This document shows, in pieces, positions 40,647 through 48,979 of a stretch of 64,000 nt of DNA; position 1 is the first letter of the stretch, and each line of letters begins with the position of its first letter. Both the position numbers and the translations under genes were made by a program. The stretch covers positions 5,704,001-5,768,000 of the forward strand of contig NZ_AP023396.1 of assembly GCF_014466955.1 (NCBI RefSeq). The letters are read 5' to 3'. The notes beneath the pieces are model-generated. The model made no database searches, was not told where the DNA came from, and saw only the letters and a list, made by a program, of their open reading frames with translations. The stretch comes from Nocardia wallacei. Lineage in GTDB: Bacteria > Actinomycetota > Actinomycetes > Mycobacteriales > Mycobacteriaceae.

Positions 40647-41570
40647 ATGAAAAGCCTTGCACTACAGGGTGTTTCCGGCGTTCCCCGCGTCGCATCGACG
40701 GCGCTCGCCCCTGCCGCGTGGGGGACGACCTACATCGTGACCACCGAACTGCTGCCGCCGGGCCATCCGCTGTTCGCGGCGCTGCTCCGGGCGCTGCCCG
40801 CGGGTCTGATCGTGCTGCTGTTCACCCGGGCCCTGCCGAAGGGCGTGTGGTGGGCGAAGGCCGCGGTGCTCGGAGTGTTGAACATCGGCCTGCTCAACGC
40901 GCTGTTGTTCATGGCGGCCGAACGTCTGCCCGGCGGCGTGGCCGCAACGCTGGCAGCCGCACAACCGCTGATCGTGGCCTTGCTGGCCGTCCCCGTGCTG
41001 CGCGAGCGCCTGACCGTCCGGCGGCTCGCCTGGGGAGTGACCGGGGTGATCGGCGTCGGACTGGTGGTGATCGGCCCGGACGCGACGTTGAATCCGATCG
41101 GAGTCGCGGCGGGTCTGGGCAGCGCGGCGTCGATGGCTCTCGGGCTGACCCTGACCAAGCGGTGGGGGCGGCCCGCCGACACCACGCCGACCGCCTTCGT
41201 GGGGTGGCAGCTCACCGCGGCGGGTGTATTTCTGCTGCCGGTCACCTACCTCGTCGAGGGCACACCTCCGGCGATCGACGCCCCGGCTGCCCTCGGGTAC
41301 CTGTGGCTTGGCCTGGTCGGCGGTCTGGTCGCCTATGTGCTGTGGTTCCGTGGCATCGCCCTCCTGCCGGTGGCCTCCGTCGCGGTACTCGTACTGCTCT
41401 CGCCGCTGGTCGCGGCGGTTCTCGGTGCCGCGGTCCTGGGCGAGACACTCGGACTGGTCCAGCTGGCGGGGTTCGGGCTCGCGCTCGCCGCGATCGTCGC
41501 GGGGCAGCTGCCGACGCCGGGCCGCCTGCCGGTCGCGACGACGCCCGCACTGGAACGAGCCGTTCGATGA
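40647..41570 (+). CDS. EamA/DMT family exporter
   Basis: 307 residues, ten hydrophobic helices in two EamA repeats (N-terminal PAAWGTTYIVTTELLPPGHP; C-terminal half GLVGGLVAYVLWFRGIALLP). Members export amino acids, toxins or metabolites. First gene of a three-gene run, each overlapping the next by 4 bp, with the divergent LysR gene as likely regulator. Confidence 0.9.
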   Translation: MKSLALQGVSGVPRVASTALAPAAWGTTYIVTTELLPPGHPLFAALLRALPAGLIVLLFTRALPKGVWWAKAAVLGVLNIGLLNALLFMAAERLPGGVAATLAAAQPLIVALLAVPVLRERLTVRRLAWGVTGVIGVGLVVIGPDATLNPIGVAAGLGSAASMALGLTLTKRWGRPADTTPTAFVGWQLTAAGVFLLPVTYLVEGTPPAIDAPAALGYLWLGLVGGLVAYVLWFRGIALLPVASVAVLVLLSPLVAAVLGAAVLGETLGLVQLAGFGLALAAIVAGQLPTPGRLPVATTPALERAVR

Positions 41571-42433
41571 CAGCGGACAGAGTCTTTCTGGTCCTCGGCG
41601 CGACGGGGAACCAGGGCGGCGCGGTCGCCCGCGCGCTGCTCGGCAACGGGCGGCGGGTCCGCGCTTTCGTCCGCGATCCGCATACCGCGGCGGCGGCCGA
41701 ACTCGCGAGGCTGGGTGCGGAGCTTGTCACCGGAGATCTCGACCGGGCGCGGTCGCTGCGTGCAGCCGCCCGCCGTGTGCACGGAATATTCAGTGTGCAG
41801 GCCGTCGATCCGGCCGATCCGCGTCCGGAAACCGAAGTGCGGCAAGGCAAGAGCGTTATCGACGCCGCGGTCGCCGAGGGGGTGGGGCATGTGATTTACA
41901 GCTCGATCGCCGCATACCGTTCCGGCGTCCCACATTTCGACACCAAGACAGTCATCGAACAGTACCTCGACACCGCAGGGCTGCCCGCGACCGTAGTCCG
42001 GCCGGTGTTCTTCATGGAGAACTGGAGATACCTGCTGGCGAAACCGGACAACGGCGTCCGTGTCGGCACGGTGCCACTGGACCCGGACACGCGACTTCAG
42101 ATGGTCGCCGCCACCGACATCGGGCGTATCGTCGCAGACGCGTTCGAGCGGCCGGGAGAGTACATCGGCGAGAAGCTCGAAATAGCCGGTGACGAACTGA
42201 CGGTGCGGCAGATCGCCGCGGCGTGCACCGAAGCGGACGGTGTGCCCACCCGGGTAGAGCGCCCGGACCGCTTGCCTCCCGCGGTGGCGGACATGTTCGC
42301 GTGGTTGGACGAGCACGGCTACCGGACCGACATCACAGCACTCCGCCGTCGCTTCCCACAGCTGCTGACGTTCGAGACATGGTTGCGGACCGAGGCGCGG
42401 CCTGCCCCGGCTCGGACAGGAACCGCGTCGTGA
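41567..42433 (+). CDS. NmrA-like NAD(P)-binding protein
   Basis: 288 residues. The N-terminus VFLVLGATGNQGGAVARALL is the NmrA/atypical SDR dinucleotide motif, followed by RAFVRDP and YSSIAAYRSG. The catalytic Tyr-Lys pair of classical SDRs is not evident, as usual in NmrA proteins, which act as redox sensors or isoflavone-reductase-like enzymes. ATG overlaps the transporter stop by 4 bp. Confidence 0.88.
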   Translation: MTADRVFLVLGATGNQGGAVARALLGNGRRVRAFVRDPHTAAAAELARLGAELVTGDLDRARSLRAAARRVHGIFSVQAVDPADPRPETEVRQGKSVIDAAVAEGVGHVIYSSIAAYRSGVPHFDTKTVIEQYLDTAGLPATVVRPVFFMENWRYLLAKPDNGVRVGTVPLDPDTRLQMVAATDIGRIVADAFERPGEYIGEKLEIAGDELTVRQIAAACTEADGVPTRVERPDRLPPAVADMFAWLDEHGYRTDITALRRRFPQLLTFETWLRTEARPAPARTGTAS

Positions 42434-43356
42434 AGGCCCGTTTCGTCGTCTCCATCGTTCTCGTCGTGCTCGGCGTGGGGATACCGGCGCCCGCGCCGAC
42501 GGCAGCCGCGGATACCTTGCCGACCGTCATCGAGCTGCCCGCGGGTTTCCGGCCCGAAGGGATCGCGATCGGAAAGCTGCCCGAAGCATTCGTCGGTTCG
42601 ATGGCCGACGGCAGCGTCTACCGTGTCGACCTGACCACGGGGCGCGGCGCGATCCTGAGCCGCGGGCCCGGCACACCCGCGCTCGGTCTCGGACTGGACG
42701 ATCGCGGGCGGTTGTTCGTCGCCGGCGGTCCCGCGGGCGACGCTCGCATCGTGGACACCCGCACCGGCACCGTGCTGGCGACCTACCAACTCGGTACGCC
42801 CCCGGAGACATTCGTCAACGATGTCGCGTTCACCTCGACCGGCGCATGGTTCACCGACTCCCGCTCACCGGTGCTGTATCACCTGCCTCTCGACACCGAC
42901 GGCACGCTACCCGCTCCCACGGCCGTGGAACGAATCCGACTGACGGGCGACATCGCTTACGCCCCAGACGAATTCAACGCCAACGGCATCGTGGCCGCCC
43001 CGGCGGGTACCGGGCTGATCATCGTACAGTCCGCGACCGGCCGACTGTTCCACGTCGACCCCGAGACCGGCACCACACACGGAATCGATCTCGGCTCCGA
43101 ATCGGTACCCGACGGAGACGGCCTGCTCATCACCGGCGACACCCTCTACGTCGTCCAGAACCGATTCGACACCATCGCCGAAATCGCCCTCCACCGTGGC
43201 GGCCTCACCGGCACCCTGCTCCGGCGACTCACCGACCCACACCTCGAACAGCCCTCGACAATCGCCGCCCACGCCGGACGGTTCTATCTCCCGAACACCC
43301 GCTTCGCCACATCCCCGGCACCCACGACTCCCTACACCGTGGCCGTCCTCGACTGA
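42430..43356 (+). CDS. Secreted SMP-30/NHL-like beta-propeller protein
   Basis: 308 residues. Sec signal (VVSIVLVVLGVGIPAPAPTAAA), then repeating strands with FRPEGIAIG, GLGLDDRGRLFVAGG, NDVAFTSTGAWFTDS, NANGIVAAP and DGDGLLITGDTLYVVQN, a six-bladed propeller like gluconolactonase/SMP-30. GTG 42430 overlaps the NmrA stop. Likely extracytoplasmic lactonase or sugar-acid binding role; inferred only. No hairpin follows. Confidence 0.8.
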   Translation: MKARFVVSIVLVVLGVGIPAPAPTAAADTLPTVIELPAGFRPEGIAIGKLPEAFVGSMADGSVYRVDLTTGRGAILSRGPGTPALGLGLDDRGRLFVAGGPAGDARIVDTRTGTVLATYQLGTPPETFVNDVAFTSTGAWFTDSRSPVLYHLPLDTDGTLPAPTAVERIRLTGDIAYAPDEFNANGIVAAPAGTGLIIVQSATGRLFHVDPETGTTHGIDLGSESVPDGDGLLITGDTLYVVQNRFDTIAEIALHRGGLTGTLLRRLTDPHLEQPSTIAAHAGRFYLPNTRFATSPAPTTPYTVAVLD

Positions 43357-43379
43357 CTCAACGCTTTCCACACGCTCAC

Positions 43380-43700
43380 AATCCTCGATGACTCGCTGAC
43401 GGCGGCGGGCGAAGTCGGCCTGACGGGCGCGAATCATGGCGTCGACCATGGTTTGCGCGCTCCCGTCCGGGCGAATATCGGGGAGGGGTGGCCGGATCGG
43501 TGGCCTCCTCCGAGGGCATCATTCGGCTTGGCCCAGTCGTCGGCGGCGCTGGGGAGCCGTTCCCGGTTGCGCAGCAGATCTGCCGGGCAGGACTCCAAGT
43601 CCGGTAGGTAGGAGACGTCGGTGGAGAAGTGCGCGCGGCCGGCGCAGCGGAACCGGGCCGGGCCGAGCGCCAACCCGAGGCCGCACCTCGAATACGAGGC
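43380..43700 (-). pseudogene. Possible remnant of a small protein, frameshifted
   Basis: Two adjacent minus-strand frames look coding and would join naturally: one runs through GRAHFSTDVSYLPDLESCPA and DLLRNRERLPSAADDWAKPN (about 43490-43640), the other starts AMIRARQADFARRRQRVIED near 43440. No frame spans both, and no start is visible. This may be a decayed gene or coincidence. The rest of 43357-43705 holds nothing. Confidence 0.25.
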
Positions 43701-43705
43701 CGTTG

Positions 43706-44098
43706 TCAGGGTGGGTAGCAGTCGTAGCTTTCCTGCCGCAGGACCCGGCCGGTGTCGTCGTAGGTGAGAAACAGCGCCACCTCGGCGTGGAGGAGGCTGC
43801 CCGCGCGGTGGCCTGCGACGTGCTGTGCGAGGACGCCGGTCCATCGCAGTCGCACGGCGACACGGTGTGCCTGGCTGATCATGTCCCGGATGTCGTATCG
43901 CTGCGACGCGAACAGTCGCCTTCCGGCCAGAGATGCCTCGAGCAGCGCTGCCAGGTCGCGGGTCCGGCCCGCCGGGACGACGCGGCTGGGGTGTTCGATG
44001 TGGGTCGCCGCCGGATGGAAGAAGGGTCGCAGCTGGTCTCCCGCGACGCCGCCTTCGAGAGCGGCGAGCAGCGCACGGGCCTTGTCCTCGAAACCCAT
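43706..44098 (-). CDS. SnoaL/NTF2-like protein
   Basis: 130 residues with the cone-shaped NTF2 fold pattern: RALLAALEGGVAGDQLRPFF, a central strand pair (RYDIRDMISQAHRVAVRLRW) and the closing strands HAEVALFLTYDDTGRVLRQE. Such proteins are small-molecule cyclases, isomerases or binders. The start (ATG 44098, or 44110 giving MVVYMGF) lies inside a 48-bp palindrome shared with the divergent MarR gene and lacks a Shine-Dalgarno, so a leaderless transcript is likely. Confidence 0.75.
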   Translation of the reverse strand: MGFEDKARALLAALEGGVAGDQLRPFFHPAATHIEHPSRVVPAGRTRDLAALLEASLAGRRLFASQRYDIRDMISQAHRVAVRLRWTGVLAQHVAGHRAGSLLHAEVALFLTYDDTGRVLRQESYDCYPP

Positions 44099-44140
44099 GT
44101 ACACAACCATAGTTGTGCAACTATGGTTGTGTACATGGGT
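44093..44140. promoter_or_regulatory. 48-bp palindrome covering both divergent start codons
   Basis: Arms of 23 bp (ACCCATGTACACAACCATAG plus TTG) are perfect complements around a 2-base centre. Both genes begin within it, so both reading frames open with the same codons (ATG GTT GTG TAC ATG GG). Inner CAACCATAGTTG/CAACTATGGTTG elements resemble MarR-type operators. TATGGT lies 7 bp before ATG 44135, and by symmetry on the other strand, a plausible -10 for leaderless transcripts. Confidence 0.75.
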
Positions 44141-44623
44141 GAGGTGACTCTGGAGAACTTGGACATCGCGACCCTTGCGATGCTGACCGGTGAGGCTGCA
44201 CGCGCTCGTATGACCGCACGGATCAGGGCGCTGGGGTTTTCGGGTATCCGCTCCGCGCACGGGTACGTTTTCCAGCACCTGATCGACCGCGCTCCGACGG
44301 TCGGAGAACTCGCCGAGCAGCTCGGCGTGACTCAGCAGAGAGCATCGAAACTGGTCAGTGAACTCGAATCCCTCGGTTACGTCCGCCGCCACGGTGATCC
44401 GGCCGATTCGCGGGTCCGCCGCATCGCGCTCACCGAGCGCGGTACCGACTGCGTCGCGGCCGCACGCCGGCTCCGCGCGCAATGGCACGCGGCGCTGGCC
44501 CGGCGGCTCGGGACGAGCGCGATGACCGCGCTCACCACCGGTCTGGCCGCATTCGCCGACCAGCTCGGCATCGAGGAGCCGGTGCGTGAGCGGCGGGTGG
44601 CGCTGCCACCACACGAACGGTGA
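44135..44623 (+). CDS. MarR family transcriptional regulator
   Basis: 162 residues (166 if ATG 44123 is used). The winged helix is clear: LIDRAPTVGELAEQLGVTQQ, RASKLVSELESLGYVRRHGD, and the wing PADSRVRRIALTERG. It is divergent from the SnoaL-like gene and starts inside a palindrome that is very likely its own operator, so it probably represses both itself and the SnoaL gene until a ligand binds. Confidence 0.9.
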   Translation: MGEVTLENLDIATLAMLTGEAARARMTARIRALGFSGIRSAHGYVFQHLIDRAPTVGELAEQLGVTQQRASKLVSELESLGYVRRHGDPADSRVRRIALTERGTDCVAAARRLRAQWHAALARRLGTSAMTALTTGLAAFADQLGIEEPVRERRVALPPHER

Positions 44624-44657
44624 CGCCGTTACCGGCAGGCACAGCAGGAGCGGGGCG

Positions 44658-45173
44658 ATGACGCGATTCGGCTTGGGACGCAACGGCGCATGGTCGGCGC
44701 TGGCCGCAGGCGTCGCCACGCTCGGTGTCCTCGAGACCGCTGTGCTGCATTTTCTCGCGCGCGCGTATCTGCCCGCAGCGGCCGCGGTCACGGTCGACAC
44801 GGTCGCGGTGGCCGTCACGCTGCTGGCGATCCTCGCCTTCGCTTCACCCCTGTGGGGATCGTTTCGCCTGGACTCCACCGCATTGCGGCTGCGTTTCGGC
44901 TGGCTCGCCTCGGTCCGTATCCCGCTGCCGGACATCGATACGATCCGCCCTGCCACAGCCGGCCTGCGTCACCCGGTCACGCTCGGCCTCGATTACGACC
45001 AGCGATCCGGGCTGCTGAGCGTGGTGCGCTCCCCGTCGTCCCCGCTCGTACGCATCGAGTTGACGACTCCGATCCGCGCCCGCACCCAAGGCTGGAAACA
45101 TGTCCGAGTGCGCACCGTTCTCGCCACCATCGACGACCCGGACCTGTTGCGGCAGTGCGTGTCCGGCGCCTGA
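44658..45173 (+). CDS. Two-helix membrane protein, PH-like domain
   Basis: 171 residues. Two N-terminal membrane helices (LAAGVATLGVLETAVLHFLA; VDTVAVAVTLLAILAFASPL), then a cytoplasmic beta-rich part (FRLDSTALRLRFGWLASVRI, PLPDIDTIRP) like bacterial PH domains. Preceded by CAGGAG and located 34 bp after the MarR gene, possibly co-transcribed. No specific function recognised. Confidence 0.65.
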   Translation: MTRFGLGRNGAWSALAAGVATLGVLETAVLHFLARAYLPAAAAVTVDTVAVAVTLLAILAFASPLWGSFRLDSTALRLRFGWLASVRIPLPDIDTIRPATAGLRHPVTLGLDYDQRSGLLSVVRSPSSPLVRIELTTPIRARTQGWKHVRVRTVLATIDDPDLLRQCVSGA

Positions 45174-45480
45174 TAGCCCGGCTCGTTTCACTGCTGGGCG
45201 GTGCTATTCGCCAGCTGCGCTATCCGCTGTCAGATCACAGCGCTGATGCGGAACGAGCCGGCGCTGGGTCGTGTCCCGCACCGTCTCCTTGCGGCCGAGA
45301 TGGCGTCTGCACCAGGGGAACACCCTGGCCACCGTGGTGGCCGGACACGCGCTGGCACGGCGGCGCTGGCCGCTGGGGTACGATCAAGATCATGGCGTGA
45401 CGTCGAATTCGACCACATCCGGTGAGCTACGGCACCGTTCGAGCCAACCCGCTCCGGTGCTGCTCTGTCGACTATCCGCC
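45174..45480. other. Intergenic, no confident gene
   Basis: About 300 bp upstream of the nucleotidyltransferase gene. A frame containing RPRWRLHQGNTLATVVAGHA (45290-45350) has natural composition and may be a gene remnant, but it lacks a start and a family. Confidence 0.3.
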
Positions 45481-46242
45481 ATGGAGAATGTCATGACCGA
45501 CGAACAATTCTGCGACATGGTCGCCGCACACCTGGCCGCCCTGCCCACCGTGGAAGCGGTCACACTCGGCGGCTCCCGCGCCATCGGCACCCACACCCCC
45601 GACAGCGACTGGGATTTCGCCATCTACTACCGTGGCCGCTTCTCTCCTGACCGACTGCGTGAGATCGGTTGGCCCGGAACGGTTTCCGAGATCGGCGCAT
45701 GGGGTGGTGGGGTGTTCAACGGCGGTGCCTGGCTCACCATCGACGGCCGGGCCGCCGACATCCACTATCGCGATCTCGACGTCGTCGAACACGAAATCGC
45801 CGAGGCACGCCGAGGCCGGTTCCATTGGGAGCCACTGATGTTCCACCTGGCCGGGATTCCCAGCTATCTGCTGATCGCGGAACTGGCCCTCAACAAAGTC
45901 TTGCACGGACAACTCCCACGACCGCAGTATCCCCAAGCCCTGCGCATCGCCGCACCGCCGATCTGGCGCGACAAAGCAGAACTGACACTGCGCTATGCCC
46001 GCACCGCCTACGCCGCGCGCGGCCAGGTCACCGAATTCGCGGGCGCACTCGCCACCGCGGGCATGCAGACCGCGCACGCTGTACTCGCCGCACGTGGCGA
46101 ATGGGTCACCAACGAGAAACGGCTCCTACACCGAGCGGGGCTACGCGAACTCGACGACATCATCGCCGGACTCCGTCCCGAACGAGCGACCCTCGACCAG
46201 GCGCTCTCCCGCACGCAAATTCTGCTGCGCTCAGCGGAATAG
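45481..46242 (+). CDS. Nucleotidyltransferase-fold protein
   Basis: 253 residues. The motif GGSRAIGTHTPDSDWDFAIY near residue 25 is the NTP-transferase signature (GS followed by two Asp), and a helical domain follows. Relatives include aminoglycoside nucleotidyltransferases, toxin-antitoxin MNT proteins and many uncharacterised actinobacterial enzymes. No HEPN partner is next to it, so a stand-alone enzyme is more likely than a MNT/HEPN pair. ATG 45481 or 45493. Confidence 0.75.
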   Translation: MENVMTDEQFCDMVAAHLAALPTVEAVTLGGSRAIGTHTPDSDWDFAIYYRGRFSPDRLREIGWPGTVSEIGAWGGGVFNGGAWLTIDGRAADIHYRDLDVVEHEIAEARRGRFHWEPLMFHLAGIPSYLLIAELALNKVLHGQLPRPQYPQALRIAAPPIWRDKAELTLRYARTAYAARGQVTEFAGALATAGMQTAHAVLAARGEWVTNEKRLLHRAGLRELDDIIAGLRPERATLDQALSRTQILLRSAE

Positions 46243-46333
46243 CAGCGACCTCTCCGTGTCAGGTGTGCGCTGCCGTTCGAACGCCGGTGAGCGTTCAGCG
46301 GTGCGAGGATCCCACCGAAATCCCAGGCGATGA

Positions 46334-46633
46334 ACTGGCGAGCGACCCGGCCGCCTCACCCACGGGGTTCCGCCGGGAGCGGCGAGTGTTCGATTCCGCA
46401 GATCCGCTTGCCAGGTCGTAAGTACGGAAGGTCGCTACAGCCTGCGCAATCCGCAAGAGCTTGCTGGGACCGTTTGCGCCCCAGGCGCATCGAAGAGTGG
46501 TGAAGGAGATGCCTTCAAGCTGGGGAGCCCCTATATCTTCGAAATCTTCGAAGGAACCGGGAGGAGTAAGGACGAGGCCACAATAGACGCATGGAATAAG
46601 GCCCAAACCGCAGTGCCCCAACGCAAATGGTGA
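46334..46633 (+). pseudogene. Start-less C-terminal fragment, toxin-like
   Basis: Open from the stop at 46331 to TGA 46631 with no start codon. The last 70 residues have strikingly natural composition: STEGRYSLRNPQELAGTVCA, then DAFKLGSPYIFEIFEGTGRS and KDEATIDAWNKAQ, ending QRKW. Forty-eight bases later a small acidic protein begins. This is the layout of a polymorphic-toxin tail with its immunity gene, left behind after recombination. The toxin class is not recognised. Confidence 0.45.
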
Positions 46634-46681
46634 AGCGCTGGCGTCGTGGTCACGCAGAAACGCTCACAGGAAGGAACCTGC

Positions 46682-47140
46682 GTGGAGGACGATGAGCGTC
46701 GAGTGTGGGAACTCGCAGTGGAGTTGGGGCTACCCGACGCCACCGGGGTCGGTGCCCTCGACGGGGAGGGGATCCATCCGATTGCACTGCTGCTCGAAGA
46801 GAGTGCCCATCGGATCCGTGGAATCAACCGCATCCCCTGCTTTACCGCATTCGGTCCCGTCGTGGAACTCGACGAGTTCGCTCAACGAGCATGGGGGGAA
46901 TCGTACGACCCGGCACGTATTCCCGTCGAATGCCGCCTCAGCGTCTACGTGACTGATACCGAACTGGACGAACTGGCGCGGGCAGTCACGGATGATCTCG
47001 GCCTGGACCATGACGGCAATTCGACAACGGTAGGCCGGAAGGTCGCAGTGAGTCTGAGGCCGATCTCGTTGGAGTTGCACGAAAACCGCTTCTACCAGCA
47101 CCTCGTCGATCAGTACGAAAACCGCCCTGGCGCAGACTGA
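46682..47140 (+). CDS. Small acidic protein, possible immunity protein
   Basis: 152 residues, acidic (many Asp/Glu, few Lys), with RVWELAVELGLPDATGVGAL and LSVYVTDTELDELARAV. GTG 46682 with GGAAGGA upstream begins at the natural N-terminus. No family recognised. Its place right behind the start-less toxin-like tail suggests an immunity protein that outlived its toxin gene. Confidence 0.6.
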   Translation: MEDDERRVWELAVELGLPDATGVGALDGEGIHPIALLLEESAHRIRGINRIPCFTAFGPVVELDEFAQRAWGESYDPARIPVECRLSVYVTDTELDELARAVTDDLGLDHDGNSTTVGRKVAVSLRPISLELHENRFYQHLVDQYENRPGAD

Positions 47141-47523
47141 TACAGCCGCCAATTCGATCGGAACTCTGACGGTGCGGTCATCCGTCGGTACGCAGCAATC
47201 GTGACAGGCTCTCCCCCGCACGTGCAGCCGACCTGAGGTCGTGCCGACGCTGGACCAGCTTGACCGGTCCAGCAAGACGGCCGCAGCTGCGCGACCCGCT
47301 CGCAGAGCAGGTCATTATTCGGATAGCGTTTCTCTCATGAGCAGGCGTCAATCGGCGTGGTCGTGGAGGCTGAGCACCCATGGTTGATTCGTCCCTCATC
47401 GAGCAACTCACCACGTTGGAGGACTGACAACGCTGGCACTGACCGCCAACAGTGCAGCCGCGCAAGCAAATTCGGGGACCTTCGGCCCTATACCGAGACA
47501 GTTCCGGCCGAAAGGATCTTCTA
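47141..47523. other. Intergenic, no confident gene
   Basis: No frame of convincing composition. A 15-codon frame at 47381-47428 (MVDSSLIEQLTTLED) may be the end of a lost gene. Confidence 0.3.
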
Positions 47524-47830
47524 ATGCTGAAGTACGTCGTCGGCGCAATCGCCGCCATGGTCCTACTCCTCGGCTTCGGCCCCACAACGGCAACAGCGCA
47601 GCCTGTCCCGTCGTCCTCACGCAGACCGCGACGGAGGTATCCATGCCTCCGGGAGACACCGTGGAGGTGCGGACCGGCCTAGGGCCGGGATCGGAGCCGT
47701 CCTCGGCGGGCTCGCGGGTCTACCCTTCTTCGTCCTCGGAGCAGTCCCCGGCGCGGTAATCGGAGCGTTGATCGGCGCTGGCATCGGGGCGGCGTCCTGG
47801 TACATCGCAAACGCATATGTCGGCGGCTGA
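47524..47830 (+). pseudogene. Frameshifted glycine-zipper exported protein
   Basis: AAAGGA precedes ATG 47524, which opens a clean signal peptide (MLKYVVGAIAAMVLLLGFGP, then TTATAQP). The frame then runs into a stop at 47680. A second frame supplies CPVVLTQTATEVSMPPGDTV (47602-47665). A third supplies a glycine zipper (GIGAVLGGLAGLPFFVLG, then GAVIGALIGAGIGAASW) ending at TGA 47828. Signal plus short domain plus zipper is the plan of the intact protein at 12896-13438, so this is a shorter paralogue broken by two indels. Confidence 0.6.
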
Positions 47831-48109
47831 CGACATGGATGGACTATGAAGTCCTTTATCGAAGTACGGACTGAGCTCAGCCCGAGTCGCCGAGACGCCC
47901 CTACGGCGCAACTTAATCTCCACCATCGCCCACGAACGGCGGTCCAACAGCGCGAGTACTGGAGCACGACTTTGGCTGGATCCGTCGCGGCAGCGGGCCC
48001 GCTCCGGCCACCCTCACTACGGGAACCACGATCTCGCGCCTCTCCACGCACGACGGCGGACATGAAGTTGCACGATCTGAATTCCATTCAGCCTGGGGCG
48101 GTTTCGTGG

Positions 48110-48979
48110 TCAACCAGTCAGGTCACCTCGCCGCATTCGCTCAATCACGGCATCCGACGTCAGTTCATCCCGGGCTTCCGGGTGTTGCCAGTAGAAGTGG
48201 ATCAGGTGGTAGACGAGCGCCGAGTCGATATCGAACTCCAGGGTGTAGATCTCGAGCACCCCTGCGCTCTTGCGTTTCCGCGCCCACCGATCCGGCTTGT
48301 CGATGGTTATCGAGTTCGGTCGTGCGGGCAGTCTGATCGTTGCGAATCGAGGTTGCGGCACGGCAGCCACCTCGATGACATTCTTCCATTCGACGATCTG
48401 CCGCATGTGGCCGTCGCCGAGTTCGATTCCGGACGGGGTCAGTATGATTCGTTTACCGTTCTTGGCCGCAGTGAGCGTCCTGGCGAGCAGCCAGACGAAC
48501 AGTGCGGAGGCCAACAGCAACGCCAATGCGCCCAGATAGCCGCGAACGGCCTGTCCCGATGTCGAATAGTCCTCGAACAGGCGGATCACGACCTGAGGGA
48601 TCGCGAACACTAGTCCCGCGACCAACCACGCCGTGGTGATCAGCGGAAACCAGCGCCATGCCGGCACGATGAGACCGGTATCGCCGGTCCTGGATTGTCC
48701 CGTCAGTGCGGCGGAGGTTCGGCGTGTGCGAACGATGCGGACGGGAATCAGGGCGGTGGCCACCAGAAACAACGTGGCGGCGATGCCGAAGAGTGCCTGT
48801 TGTCCGTTACCGCTCACGATCGCGGCGAGCGTCATCACCAGAGCGATCAGCGTGAACAGGATGAGGATAGGGAGCGTTGCGAAAACTATGACCCGGCGGC
48901 GACTTTCCGGTCCGAAACCGTCTGGCCACGGAAGTGGCGATGACTGATCGATGCGGGACTCGCCTGGGGGCATTGTCAT
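48110..48979 (-). CDS. Four-helix membrane protein, T7SS operon
   Basis: 289 residues. Two hydrophobic helices near residues 35-85, two more near 110-165, then a cytoplasmic domain (RIILTPSGIELGDGHMRQIV, SITIDKPDRWARKRKS) resembling bacterial PH domains. Its ATG shares a base with the stop of the large type VII substrate-like gene (TGATG), so it belongs to that operon. Unknown function; could assist export or provide immunity. Confidence 0.7.
   Translation of the reverse strand: MTMPPGESRIDQSSPLPWPDGFGPESRRRVIVFATLPILILFTLIALVMTLAAIVSGNGQQALFGIAATLFLVATALIPVRIVRTRRTSAALTGQSRTGDTGLIVPAWRWFPLITTAWLVAGLVFAIPQVVIRLFEDYSTSGQAVRGYLGALALLLASALFVWLLARTLTAAKNGKRIILTPSGIELGDGHMRQIVEWKNVIEVAAVPQPRFATIRLPARPNSITIDKPDRWARKRKSAGVLEIYTLEFDIDSALVYHLIHFYWQHPEARDELTSDAVIERMRRGDLTG

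Noticed and set aside
45481..46242. MNT/HEPN toxin-antitoxin pair
   Set aside because: The nucleotidyltransferase is larger than minimal MNT proteins and no HEPN-like gene (RxxxxxH) adjoins it.
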